Positions 1 to 11,203 of a stretch of DNA of 31,850 nt are shown here, one piece after another (the first letter of the stretch is position 1; every line of letters starts with the position of its first letter). Source of the DNA: Collodictyon triciliatum (taxonomy: Eukaryota; CRuMs); NCBI GenBank assembly GCA_043381765.1, contig JBHJMP010000925.1, positions 1 through 31,850 on the forward strand, given 5' to 3'. The notes below the pieces were generated by a model that saw only the letters and a program-made list of their open reading frames with translations, had not been told where the DNA came from and ran no database searches. The translations under genes and the position numbers were made by a program.

Positions 1-75
<75 letters not shown>

Positions 76-126
76 AAAAAAAAACAAAAAAAAACAAAAA
101 CAAAAACAAAAACAAAAACAAAAAAA
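1..126. repeat. poly(A) / AAAAAC simple repeat
   Basis: A run of about 74 A is followed by A-rich units punctuated by single C, settling into AAAAAC hexamers before position 127. It sits at the window edge and has no coding content. Confidence 0.95.
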
Positions 127-400
127 GTGTGGCTGGAGAGTGAGAAGAAAGAGAAGGAAGGTGATATCTCAACACAGCTGCGGCTGGTTGTTTGGCCGAT
201 CGGCCACAGAGCGACGGTCTTCGATCAACACGGAAACACGGGCCGTGGCTGTGTCTGCCCGGCAACCCCCGCTCTCAACGGCCCCCAACCACGCATTTCG
301 CAGCCTTGCGCGCATCTGCTGGCGCTTGTAAACGGCGATGCAACACGGCGCTCCTTGGCTTCGTCGAAGATTAGCCGCGGTGGTTGGTCTGTTTGAATTC
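127..400. other. GC-rich segment, unassigned
   Basis: This stretch is clearly more GC-rich than the AT-rich DNA to its right and has an open frame on the + strand ending near 396, but that frame begins with GTG rather than ATG and its product shows no family signature. A perfect 12-bp palindrome (ggccgatcggcc) lies at about 193-204. It could be an exon of a gene to the left, a non-coding RNA or a promoter island. I see no tRNA B-box and no conserved protein. Confidence 0.3.
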
Positions 401-2940
401 TCTTCCCATAACTGGAATGATTCGTCTGTACAGAGAATTTGCTATTTTGAATGACTTTTACTTAATATTCAGTCAATCTGAACGGCGAAGGCCATTTCTT
501 AAAACAGAAGGCTGGTTGATTGTTAGCCACGATTATCCAATTGTAGTACTCTTAGCGGTCTAGGCTATCAGACACTACATGAGCTATTTTAGCTTTATTC
601 AAATGTGGAATATATGATAATGTCAATAAGTTGTGTTGATAAATCCATTTGTTCATACCTGCATTGCATAATTTATACATAAAATATTTATGATAACTAT
701 ATACAGCTAGTATCGCTACCACCTCAGGGCACAATTACCCTTCGTGATATTTAACTGGTTTGGCGAAGCACATTTGCCAACACTCCTTCCTCAAAACAGG
801 GTACAGCGCGCTTTCGGTATTGTATATCGGGCCTAATGCTCACCCGCCAAGCCGCATCCCGATACAAAAATTCATTTCATGAGGGTCGGAATCGGAGCTT
901 CGTTTGCTTCTGTGTCATAGGGAATCTTAAGTGAGTCATGTGGGACGTCCAATGCTCCTTTACTTCCTTCCTAATTTATACAGCTGGTAGTAACCGTACC
1001 CATTTTCCTGTTTAGAATCTCCACTTGACAATGATTTGTAACGCCATTCCTTTCAAGAATTTAAGGAGCATAATTATTTTGTGAACACCACGATTACAAA
1101 GCATATTTTTCTGTTTGGTTGCACATGAGTCACGTTTTCAGCTTTGCATTTATATAGTAAAGCAACAACAACACCTTTTTTTCTAGACCTACTAATAAAA
1201 CCATGGTTATCCAGCATCTATTTTATTGACTTGCCCGCTATCATCCAACATATCCTTTCCCTTTTTTCCAATTTAGTTTTTACTCGGAACATTTTACTAT
1301 TCAATTTAGGGCGCACACTTACGCACCCTAATATTTAGTTTTCGTAAACACTTCGCATGATTTGTTCCTTCGTCCTTGAGGCAACGTATGAAAACGGAGA
1401 AAACTAAAAATCCCCACAAAATAAATAGCTTACAATGGTGTTGGTGTACTCACGTATGGATATTCCAATCTTACACTTTGTAATCTTGTGTATCAACGCA
1501 CTTGTTTACCTAGAATGTTTTGGTCTATAAAACATCTTTACATATGTGAGAAGAAAAAAAAATCAGTTTTGATGCGTTTGTCTTTTCTTCGTTCCTTGCA
1601 TTCAAATAACAATACCCACCCGAGAGTAACCCAGCAAGGCTTTCCTCATTGTTTCAAAACAACATTTCAAAAGTGTACATACTTTCCTCTGTCTTATAAA
1701 TATCCCAACTAGTTCTTCAGCAGAGCACTTCAGTGGTCGTATGGGGCTATCATAATCATTCACATGGAGTTTTCTTTATTTTTCTTAGAACCGATTTCCC
1801 TCTTCGGTTTGTAAAAGACTTTGGATGTTAAAGGATTCAGCACCAACACATTGAACATTACGATAAAAAGAACTTGAATCGCTCGCCAGTGTAGACTATT
1901 TTGGTTTGTTAAAGTCAAGAAAGCACGTCATTCGTTTTGTACGACTTTGCATGAAATTCTGTCATTCTCATTGCACTGTGCGAGATAACTTTACTAGAAA
2001 ATTATAGGAAAATGATGTAGAGGGCCAACATAGTACGCCAGAGTAAATTCTCAGTACAAACAGATTTTCCTATTTTGTTGTCAAAAAAATAAAATATGTA
2101 CTTCAAGGGCGTAACTCATTCTAGAGAAAACAGCGATAATTAAGGACGAAGGTTTTTGTCAGGCACTCGATTTCTAAAGCATCCCATGAATTCAGTTATA
2201 CCAAGACGATCAAAGTTGACCCGGTTAGACTCCTCCTGAAGTCAATACAACGTAATATTGCAGCAGTTACTCTCGAACAGAAGCTCACAAGGTTTTTTTT
2301 CATTCAAATTTAGTATACATAAGTTGTTTGTCTCAAGTAAATATGGTCGAATACGCTGAACACTATATTGTTACTAGACAAATTCGTAAAGTAGCTACTC
2401 CCAATCAGCGTAACAGAGTATGTGTAGCTTGACAAAAGTATATAATCTTATGAAATATCATTCGGTTGGACCGAAAGTTTGAAGGACATAATCATAGGGG
2501 GTTAGCCTCTATTTTGAAAAAGATGAAAAAAAATGTACGGTTGATGAGGGGAGGGGAGGGGAGGGGAGGGAGAAGAAGCAAATTTTACCGCGAGAATCAC
2601 AGAAAATTGGTATATAGACCATGCCAGACAATATCCAGCCAGGATTGAAGGCATTTGGCCTATTCTAATATTCGCTTGCGTGCTCTAATACCGTACGCAT
2701 GATTCATTCACAAGTTCAGGATAACCAGAGAATGATATTACATTTAGTCATATTGAGACACACGCACACTAAAAGAAAAAACAAAGCAGACCGTCTATGT
2801 TTTAATATTTATAGGGGGTTTTGGTGGATGTAAGGAAAATCTCCAGAAAAAAACATTGTGGATGAAGTTCGGTGAATCAGTTTGATGATATGTGCTTTTT
2901 TTTTTTTTTTGCAGATAGCATTTATATATCCTTTCCAACT
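401..2940. other. AT-rich intergenic stretch, no gene seen
   Basis: All open frames here are short and of random composition, and I found no chain of exons with matching splice phases. A G-rich tract lies at 2546-2571. The right-hand end is the 3' flank of the EB1 gene, which ends at 2956 on the minus strand. Confidence 0.5.
2546..2571 (+). repeat. GGGGA tandem repeat, G-quadruplex-capable
   Basis: Four to five consecutive GAGGG units give four G-runs separated by single A, which meets the usual G-quadruplex pattern on the + strand. It lies about 385 bp beyond the EB1 stop codon. Confidence 0.7.
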
Positions 2941-2955
2941 TCATCTTCGCTTGTG

Positions 2956-4613
2956 TCATGATTCGGGAATTTCCTCTGGAGTTTCGGCCGGATTGCTCGC
3001 GGTATCGTCATCGGTAGCATACCTATGATAATTGTAAACTTCATGAAACAGAGTGTATTGCCAAAATGGCAGGATAGAATAAACACTTACAGTATATCAG
3101 TTACTTTCTTCATGAAAGGGATATTTAAATGATTGCTTTCTTGACAAAGAATTTCGATCTTTCGGAGTTTCTGGTAGTAGAAGTCTCGGTCTATTTCTGC
3201 TTTACTTAGAGAATCTCCAAGATTTTGTATTTGGTCTTGAAGTTGAGTTATCCTCTGGTCTATGGATGACACAGACGACCCTATGACACCAAATTTTCAA
3301 TTGCCTTTGCTTCGCTAGCCAGCAATTTATCAAATGATATGACTCACATATTTATATATTAATCAAATACATGATGCTACAACACCTGAAAATGAACTTT
3401 TCTTACCAGCAGATTTTGAAGAATTTCCAATTGAAGATGCAGCATTGCTAGGTGGTTTATGCGCTGGTGACTTTTGGTTATGTGACCTGACAGCTGCTTG
3501 GCGGGTGCTTTGGGGTGGGTCTGGCTTGGGTTTTGAATTGACTTCGGAGCTTTTTTGTTTCACTTTTTCTGTATCTTTAGTTTCAGCTTCACCTTCTACC
3601 AAGTTAGTAAGGTATGTTAAAACAACAGTGGATTCTCAATATTTTACTTAAAGAATGAAAACTGAACATAAGCAAATATTATTTTGTAACGAACCGTTCA
3701 TATGTTGTTTATTCTCTCTGGGAGGTCTCTCTAATACTGGTGTTGGGTGTTGCCTGGCTTTTTGAGGAACTCTCTCGATCTTGGGAGGCTCTGCAGTGAT
3801 TTCTCTTCCGCCGGGAGACTGATTTCGACGAGCAACCGCATCATATTCGACCGAACCCTGCACATGAGTTGACAAAGTTCACACTTAGTTTATGAATACC
3901 CAAAGGGGATATGGTTAAGCAATACTGACTCACGTTTTTATTCCTGTCATGATATGCTTTAAACCATTGTAAAAACTCAAGGTTGTCTTGATACCGTCCT
4001 TTGCAAAGTTTTTCGACCTCAATTGTCTTTTTTTTTTTTTTTTTTTTTAAGAATACAATATATCAATTTATTAAAATAGTTTTTTAGATCATTCAGTTCC
4101 ATTTAGGGTATCCATAAAAATTAACCTTGTCAATAGTGTGCTTCACAAACGCTGTCTGGAGTATTTTGAAATTCTTGATGTATTCATACTCTAACCGAGC
4201 GCCGAAGTTAACCTTTGATATAGGGATGGAGCCTGTATTTTTCAATATGATTACACAAAATATATTCTTCTGACAGGTTAGACCCATGATTTGTATAGGG
4301 ATGTTGCAATCAGATCGCAGGCGAAAATTTGATTGGAAGATACCTGGGTGGGTCATGTCAAACAACTGACAATATACTGCGCCTGATAATGATTTATCAG
4401 TGTTGTTTCACAATCATGATTACAACAATAGCAATATGATATCGTGAATATCAAGTGTGTTATCGGCCTTATTTCAACCATGGAATATTGGGCATAAAAA
4501 TAGAGAAGAGTACCACTGCACAGCTCCTCGACTTTTGTGTAGGCAATTTTCAGAGATTGATTTATCCATTCCAATAAATCTGCTTTCCCCACAAAATACG
4601 CTCCACCCATCAT
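2956..4613 (-). CDS. EB1: EB1-family microtubule plus-end-tracking protein, 8 exons
   Basis: End-binding protein that tracks growing microtubule plus ends. Exons on the minus strand: 4613-4514, 4382-4344, 4232-4126, 4017-3934, 3857-3695, 3595-3407, 3280-3091, 3022-2956. They sum to 939 nt (312 aa plus TGA), and every junction is GT-AG with matching phase. Residues 1-110 are the calponin-homology domain: AYFVGKADLLEWINQSL, VYCQLFDMTHPG, FGARLEYEYIKNFKILQ and YQDNLEFLQWFKAYHDRN are classic EB1 signatures. A Ser/Pro/Lys-rich linker follows, then a coiled coil and EBH domain with DFYYQKLRKIEILCQ near residues 250-265. The N-terminus MMGGAYFVGK is like the plant/SAR form. The tail ends EEIPES and lacks the C-terminal EEY/F motif of animal EB1. 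A 3' splice site (tgcag) lies two bases upstream of the ATG, so a short upstream exon cannot be excluded. Exon 4 is preceded by a 21-nt T run (4028-4048) on the + strand. Confidence 0.94.
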
Positions 4614-4946
4614 ACCTGCAGGTAGTTGGCAAATTTTACATGAAGTAGGCGGCGATATGCAAATATTTATTTGTTACAGCAATAAAGTATTAATGATGTT
4701 GTCTCAAGGCAAATATGTAGTCTGTCTAAGGAAATGATTCAAAGAAAACTCAACGATATATCTTCAGCTAATTGTTTTGAGACCTTATTTTGTCATTAAG
4801 GACGACTTGAAAAGTTATCGAGTAGTCAAAATGGAAGGAAAAGAGCAGAAAAAAGGGTACCTATGTTTGCCATCTCAATTTGTTATTGCGGCTGTCAGGT
4901 AAGAACACCTAGAGTAGCATGGCTCATGTTGAACATTTGAACATTG

Positions 4947-4947
<1 letters not shown>
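4614..4947. promoter_or_regulatory. Upstream region of the EB1 gene
   Basis: AT-rich DNA between the EB1 start (minus strand) and the GA-rich array. It presumably holds the EB1 5' UTR and promoter. I see no convincing core-promoter element and no coding exon. Confidence 0.35.
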
Positions 4948-5005
<58 letters not shown>

Positions 5006-5183
5006 AGAAAGAGAAAGAGAAAGAGAAAGAGAAAGAGAAAGAGAAAGAGAAAGAGAAAGAGAAGAGAGAGAGAGAGAAAAGAGAGAAAAGAGAGAAAAGA
5101 GAGAAAAGAGAGAAAAGAGAGAAAAGAGAGAAAAGAGAGAAAAGAGAGAAAAGAGAGAAAAGAGAGAAAAGAGAGAAAAGAAA
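4948..5183. repeat. Purine-only array: (GA)n, then (GAAAGA)n, then (AAAAGAGAG)n
   Basis: A continuous purine strand changes unit three times: dinucleotide GA to about 5000, hexamer GAAAGA to about 5060, then a 9-bp AAAAGAGAG unit to about 5180. All frames stay open across it on both strands (RE/RK or FLS/SL repeats), so the long open frames here are artefacts of composition. Confidence 0.95.
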
Positions 5184-5729
5184 GAAGGACATACGTAGGG
5201 CTTTGAGTATTTTTGTGTCGCTCTGTGGTTGCCAAGCAAACTGAGCACAAGTCAGATCCTTACAGGCTACAAGAGTTCTGCAGGATTAAATGAACGGGAT
5301 ACGCGGAAACAAAAACGAAAAAAAGGAGCAGTTTTGGCTATAAGAAGGTGTCGATCTGTCGCCTTCGACCTATCGAACGCCTTGCGCACTTGTCTGTGTG
5401 TGGACTCGATGCGCCCCAACGAAGATCCTCCCACGCGTTGTTTGGATTGCAGAGTCGAAGTTTTTTTTTGATTGTTTTCGTGCTGCGATTCCGTTGAGCT
5501 TTCAAATGCCTTTTCTGGAATTTATCCTGTGCGTCTTGCGAAACTCTTACCAACGTAGAATTTTGTTCGCGCTTTGTTGCTTTACTGAATGTTGTTTTAT
5601 GGTTGTTTGTAAAGTCAGTGGTATGCCGCTGCGTCCACCACCCATTTCATCAACAGATCGGCATCCAATTAGACACTGAAAGGAAACTGCAGCAAGGGTA
5701 TGTGTAACGGAGAACGTGGACGTGATAGC
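5184..5729. other. Intergenic region between EB1 and VMA22, no firm gene
   Basis: Mixed-composition DNA with several short frames on both strands. One possible + strand exon at about 5659-5699, preceded by catcaacag and followed by gtatgt, would read IGIQLDTERKLQQG, but it cannot be joined to a neighbouring exon and would run into the 3' end of the minus-strand gene. I call no gene. Confidence 0.35.
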
Positions 5730-6623
5730 CTATTCCGTACAACTCCCATCGTCCAAGGACTTTGCCAGATGATCGACACGACGTTTCAATGATGCCAGCT
5801 TGCAGACTTCATCCAAAGCTACATACAAATAAATTTGAGAACCATTTGCTTTATTTTTTAGAGGTAACGATACCATATTAACAGGGTGCATTACGGCCGG
5901 AACAAACCTTCAATGAAGCTTCTCTGTGCGTTGCGGAGTGTTGTTGGAGGCATCGCGTTGTACCAATTGATAGGATTCTCCTGAGATTCTACGAGCAGGA
6001 AACAATAGTTGTTTTTACAAACGTAAAAAATTAACGAAATCAAGGGAAATATCCATATCAAGCCCGAGGCAGATTAAGTGCACTACGTAGAGTCCTCCTA
6101 CCTTCGTATTTCACAACATATTTCTCTTCCGTTTGGTCGTGTCTGCCATGTATTTTTTTTTCATTTTAAGAAAGATATACTTAATTCTATATCCACTGAT
6201 GAAAAATTTTTCCTCTGTAGAAGTACTGACGGTATATTTCGTCATTTTAAAATACCATGTAGAAGGGTTTACTAACTCTATAACTCGACAAGGCACCATG
6301 TTCATATTGTACTGAGTTTGTGATAATGCAGCAGCCCCCATGATTTTTCGAGCAGAAGCGAGATTGATAAAGCCCTATATCATATAATGACAACTTTGTG
6401 GAAACAAAAAAGAAGATTGAAACCGTCCTATGCTAAATATTCTTTTCATATATGATGCATAGTTTAGATGTGATCTGAATTGATGACACGGTTATATTAC
6501 AGATTTAGCTAAACATTCGAAAGTCACCTCCTTCATGACAGATGTTAGGGCCTGGTACTCATTCATAAGATGGTCTGTCTCTGACACCAATACCCGCCAT
6601 GTTTCCAAAGGCTCTCTGGTTGC
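5730..6623 (-). CDS. VMA22: VMA22/CCDC115-like V-ATPase assembly factor
   Basis: Homologue of the factor that assembles the V0 sector of the vacuolar proton ATPase at the ER. Minus-strand exons: 6623-6528, 6374-6273, a probable 22-nt exon 6123-6102, 5988-5908 and 5818-5730 (TAG). With the small exon the total is 390 nt in one frame. Family signatures visible are GFINLASARKIMG followed by an LSQTQYN block in the N-terminal half, and NPINWYNAMPPTTLRNAQRSF followed by a helical EALDEVCKLASLKRRVDHLAKSL at the C-terminus, matching the CCDC115 layout (DPLNWF, SLRQAQ, SLQNRIDW). The 22-nt exon is inferred from phase and has a weak acceptor. The start is unresolved: the first clear exon opens at an acceptor at 6624 with no in-frame ATG upstream, so either a short exon inside 6624-6740 is missing or translation starts at the ATG at 6566. 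Confidence 0.8.
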
Positions 6624-6735
6624 CTGCACCAAACACAATAATTAAGGACCTCCGGTGTCTCGAAACATGCCTCGCATATGGATATACTGATACATAGAAC
6701 TGCACACGTGAGGTGGGTGGTATGAGAAGAGGAGA
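6624..6735. other. Short spacer between hemD and VMA22
   Basis: About 110 bp between the hemD stop and the first clear VMA22 exon, both read on the minus strand. It must contain the hemD 3' end and the VMA22 promoter or first exon. Three ATGs here share one frame, which does not splice in phase to 6623. Confidence 0.4.
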
Positions 6736-7890
6736 TTAGAAAGGGTGGTGGATAGCGACACGCGATTCTTTGTCCCAAAAGAAGCACAGGACGAAGATAT
6801 AAAAAAGGAGCACACAAAAAGGAGGAGACACGGCCCAGAGCAGAAAACGATGGAGGGGACGCACGGCAGGGAGGAGGGTGGTGAGGGCAGCAAGCACCCC
6901 CTCGGGCGTCGGGGTCGGAGCGACGGCGTGGACGGGGAGGCCGGCTGCGCGGAGGGCGTCTGCGGTTGTGGGGCCGATCGAGATGACGTGGCGCCACGTG
7001 CCGGATGCGGAGTGGCGCGGTTGGAGGCAGGAGGCTGCGACGGGGTCGGAGGCCACGTGGTGTGCAACGGTGTGGACGCCGGAGGGGCTGAAGAAGACGA
7101 TTGCGAAGGCGGCCGAGGGGCCCGCCACAACCCGTGCGAGCGAGTGCAGCGCGGCGGGGTCGATGCCCGGGACCGTTGTGTAGACGACGTGTTCGCGGAC
7201 GGTGTAGCCCAGCGCGCGCAGGCGGGTGGGGATGTCGTCGCGGCGGCGGTTTGCGCAGGGGAAGATAATCGTGGGCAGGGCCGCTGCTGGCGTCTCCAAT
7301 GCTGATGCTGGTGCCTCCAATGCTGATGCTGGTGCCTCCAGTGCCGATGCTGGCGTCTCCAGTGCTGATGCTGGTGTCTCCAATGCTGATGCTGGTGCCT
7401 CCAGTGCCGATGCTGGCGTCTCCAGTGCCGCTGCACAGTTGTAGGCGTGGACGGCGTCTGCCAGCTGCCGCGCACCGCCGTTGCCGCCGCACACGACGAC
7501 ACGGTCCATGCCCATGCGCACGGCCGCTGCGTGCGTCGCCGGCCCCACGGCAAAGCACACGACACCCCGCGGGACGGCGGCGCCGAGACAGGCCAGCGCA
7601 CGCACGGCCCGTGCACTCGTCAGCACAAGCTGCACACGCCCGCCGGCCCCCGCATGGCCGCCAAGGTCCCGCGCAAGCCCCGCCAGCCCCGCCCTGCACG
7701 CCTCGAACCGCAGCACCCCGACGCTCACCCCCGCAAAGCCCCCCGCCCGCACCGCCGCCTCGTACCGCCCCGCCTCCTCGCCCTCGTCCGGCCCCCGCAG
7801 CAGGCACACCACCCGCCTCCCCGCCTCCGCCCCTCCGCCTCCGCCGTCTCCGTCCCCGTCTGCGTCTCTGCCTCTCAGCGTCGCCTCCAT
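6736..7890 (-). CDS. hemD: Uroporphyrinogen-III synthase, single exon, with tandem-repeat insertion
   Basis: Closes and isomerises hydroxymethylbilane to uroporphyrinogen III in heme biosynthesis. The 384-codon frame has a Gly/Asp-rich start (1-25), RRVVCLLRGPDEGEEAGRYE with VLRFE (25-63), LVLTSARAVRAL (88-99), GPATHAAAVRMG, and in the second half VVYTTVPG, VFFSPSGVHTVAHHV and the strongly conserved ISIGPTTADALRAAGLPVHA with TPEGVLAAL (304-336). Residues 155-203 are seven copies of a heptapeptide ALE(T/A)PAS inserted between the two lobes. The C-terminal 40 residues include a hydrophobic stretch (FLLWAVSPPFCVLLFYIFVL), absent from ordinary family members of about 260 aa. It could be a membrane anchor or read-through of an unspliced tail. 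The ATG at 7890 is the only one upstream of the LLRGP motif in this frame. Confidence 0.9.
   Translation of the reverse strand: MEATLRGRDADGDGDGGGGGAEAGRRVVCLLRGPDEGEEAGRYEAAVRAGGFAGVSVGVLRFEACRAGLAGLARDLGGHAGAGGRVQLVLTSARAVRALACLGAAVPRGVVCFAVGPATHAAAVRMGMDRVVVCGGNGGARQLADAVHAYNCAAALETPASALEAPASALETPASALETPASALEAPASALEAPASALETPAAALPTIIFPCANRRRDDIPTRLRALGYTVREHVVYTTVPGIDPAALHSLARVVAGPSAAFAIVFFSPSGVHTVAHHVASDPVAASCLQPRHSASGTWRHVISIGPTTADALRAAGLPVHAVAPTPTPEGVLAALTTLLPAVRPLHRFLLWAVSPPFCVLLFYIFVLCFFWDKESRVAIHHPF
7282..7428 (-). repeat. Seven-copy 21-bp in-frame minisatellite within hemD
   Basis: Seven 21-bp units differing at one or two bases encode ALETPAS or ALEAPAS heptapeptides. The array sits in the loop between the two domains of the synthase and preserves the frame. 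Confidence 0.9.
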
Positions 7891-8262
7891 CTGCTCCTTC
7901 TTGCTCCCTGCTTTGCCGGCACACGATCGGGCGCCGTGGAAGATGCAAGAGAAGCGCTCTCAAATATACCGTACTCTGCATACCGCAACACAAGTCCGGC
8001 ATCGTGATGCCTTTGATCGTTGCCTTTTTCTTTTTCTTTTTCTTCATTTTCATTTTCATTTTCATTTTCATTTTCATTTTCATTTTCATTTTCTTAATCG
8101 AATCCGTGATGCACGGCTGCAGCACCAGACAAGGCGCGCTTGGCTGCGTCTCCAGTAGCCAGACATGAAGCAACCGGGCCCAAGATCAAGGGATCGCCTC
8201 TGTCCACACCTCCCGACTCAGCCCACCTTTTCCACTAGCTCCCTTCCAGCCACCGCACTGCG
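7891..8262. promoter_or_regulatory. Divergent promoter region, hemD / coiled-coil gene
   Basis: 372 bp separate the ATG of hemD (minus) and of the coiled-coil gene (plus), so both promoters must lie here. Its centre is occupied by a CATTTT array. No TATA box or known factor site can be assigned with confidence. Confidence 0.5.
8026..8095. repeat. (CATTTT)n array with flanking TTTTTC units
   Basis: Three TTTTTC-like units are followed by about nine CATTTT hexamers in the divergent intergenic region. The opposite strand reads as KMKMKM and is not a gene. Confidence 0.9.
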
Positions 8263-11127
8263 ATGTCCAACCCAAGCCCGTACCTGGCCGACTTCGCCCG
8301 CCAACGCAACTCGAAGGTTGGCCTCTCCTTCCACTCTCCTTCCACTCTCCTTCCACTCTCCTTCCACTCTCCTTCCACTCTCCTTCCGCTCCTCCTTCCA
8401 ACACCGTTGCACTTCCCCGCAGAGTCCACAGCCGCAGCACGTGCTCGACCGCATGCGCTACATGACGGACCGGGACGCGTACATCTCATATCTGGAGATG
8501 CAGCTGGAGCGCATGGCCAACTCCAACGCGATGGTCTCCACCCTTTCAGACAGGGTTGCACAGGTACGCTTTTGGCTCGGAGCCCCACAGCCCCTGCTCG
8601 CTTGGCCCTCCTCTTCCCCTCGTCTGCCTAGTTATGGCTCGATTCTCCTGACACGCCGTACTCCCTGGTCTTCAATGTCCCCGCAGATGCAACAGCATCT
8701 GAAGCAGGTTGACGAGAAGATGTCACATTTCTCCAAACTGCACAAGGTCTCCACTGAGCTGGTCGAGTCCCAAGACCAACAGTTCTCGCAGATCCAGAGC
8801 ATGATGTCTGCCCAGATCAGAGAGGCCACTGCCCTTGCCACAAAGTCCTATGCCGACTCCAGCTCACTGGTTTGTCGTCTGCATTCACACCAATAAGTCT
8901 TCCAAAATGTACCTTGCCGCGATTCCCCCAGTATTCATGCATCTCCGCGGTCCGGCTCACGGCCGACAATACACCTCAAGTAACCTCTTCTCCTACCACA
9001 TAGGCGGAAAAGTTTGTCATATTCGACGAGAAGGTCAGCAGCTTCATTCGTGACCAATCCGTCATGAACGCCCGCGATTCAGAGGAAAAGAAAGCAATCG
9101 TAAGTCTATGATACCGTACATGATGTTTACTCATCACATCACTCTGATTCATAATAAAACTTCAACAGACTTACAAAAAAAAAAGTGAAACTTATTCTCT
9201 CCCACATTTTTTTCCTTAAATTTTTTTCGGTTTCTTTTCAGTTTATTTGGCATGATATTTTTCCTTACCATATTGGAACGTATCGCAGGAGGACAGGTCC
9301 CAAATGATGCTGACCAAAGTCAATAAGCTTTCCAGGGATATTACAGAGTTAGCTCAGGTTCAAGCAAGACAACCAAATTACACCCCCTAACCAATTTGGT
9401 TTCTGTTATTTTTATTTTCGTCGTTCTCATATATTCACCATAGAATTCAAATTCCGACCATCAACTCATCCTGTCTCTAGATCATCAGGTATATGCAAAC
9501 GAAGACAAACAATGTTGTTATACTAAGTCGTATACATTTTCAGTTTTATCCAATCACTGACATTGAACATATACGAAAAGATTGCAACCCTACAGCAACG
9601 CGCAGATTCAAGATTCGAAAGTATCGAGGCATTTGTTGATGAAACAAATAAAGTAATCTTATGTTGCGTCATGATCATATGTGTAAGCATACTCTCATGC
9701 ATGTTCTATGTTTTCTTAAAGACCCTTCAATAGGAGAGAAAGGACTTTGAATCGACTCAAACGAAGAAAAATAAAGCTTTTGAACAGCAAATCTCATCGT
9801 ATGTCTTATTCATTTTCGATATACAAACCCGTCTTATTTTACTGATCCGAAAGAAAAATGAAACGTTAGGTACCTTTTCCAAAATAATACCAACATTAGC
9901 TATATTAAATAATCCTGTAATTAAAAAAGATTGTCGTCAGAGGTAGAAGCCCTAAACCCTACGCACATATCGTTTGTGGAAAAAAGTTTGTCCAATCTTG
10001 AGGTATTATTGGCTTTTAGCATTTCTTTCCATTTCTTTAGATGATGTATTTGCCGGCTTATCGCTTGTAAGTAAATGAAAAAAATGGATATGCGAGTAAC
10101 TTATCATATTACATTAGGTTCAAATGTCTGAGAAATCTATGCGTTCTGTGGAAAATCTAAGGGTCAAGATGGAAGATGACATCAGCTCTATCAGAAGAGG
10201 AATAGAAGTAGGCTTAGACTCTGGAACACATGTTATGTTAGTTTTCCCTGATGTACGAGTTGAAACTGAATTTGCTATAATTACATACTAGGATAAAATG
10301 AATCGTCTGCATGAACTAAGCAATATCGATGTTCGTGATACACAAGTTCTCCTGAAAAAATTGATTGAATCGTCCGAGGTACTATTATTACAAATTGTCT
10401 CTAACACTATTTACTCTTTTTTTCTTGAAAAACTTGAGTCGGATAGGCGAATATACCAACTTCTCATTTTTATTATGTGATTATATCCATAAAAAAAATT
10501 CATCCATCCATAGGAAAGATCCACGAAATCTCTGGATGCTACGCGTGGTGAATTCAAAGAAGACATCGCTTCACTTCGAAGAATCATGGATTCTCAAGAT
10601 GTATTTAAAAACATTATTTAATTCTCAAAAGAAAAAAAAGGACATACCAACAATCCATCTAATACTAATAATTTTTTTTTTAAAAAAAAGGAACTAGCAT
10701 TATCAAAGGCATTACAAAATGTGGACCAGCTTCGAAAAGAGTCTCGTGAAGAATCTCTTACTGTGCGCCGAGCCTTAGAAAATATTGAGGTATTTAAATT
10801 TATACCATCAACTGAGTAATAAAGTTGAATGATTCTTAATGCGCGTGTTTTTAAATTGGTCTATCTTTTTCTCCCTTAAAATATATAAGAGCTTACTGGA
10901 GCTAATATAGAAACAGTAATGCATGAAAGAATTTATCTATTTGAAAATCAAAGAATACATCTGTTGCATTTTGTCAATGAATAAATACATCCTACTCACT
11001 CGATTTGTACAGTCAGGATTTTCAGATCGTATTTCAAGAGGAATTGATTCCACCAAGGAAGAAATATATACTGAACTATCTGCAACCAAGAAATCATTTG
11101 AAGTGCGTTCCACTATCATCGCAATCC

Positions 11128-11203
<76 letters not shown>

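Noticed and set aside
2210-2292. Possible exon ending at a gtttt donor in the left intergenic region
   Set aside because: It is a single short open segment with weak splice signals and no partner exon or family match.
4875-5250. Low-complexity RE/RK and FLS/SL frames
   Set aside because: They are the purine array translated in every frame.
6563-8173. 536-codon minus-strand open frame, and several + strand frames, across hemD
   Set aside because: They are GC-driven shadow frames of hemD with Arg/Pro/Gly-rich random composition. Only the frame at 6736-7890 has the synthase motifs.
9444-9488. 45-nt exon alternative for the coiled-coil gene
   Set aside because: It would leave exon 7 out of frame. 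The 8-nt exon sharing its donor restores phase.
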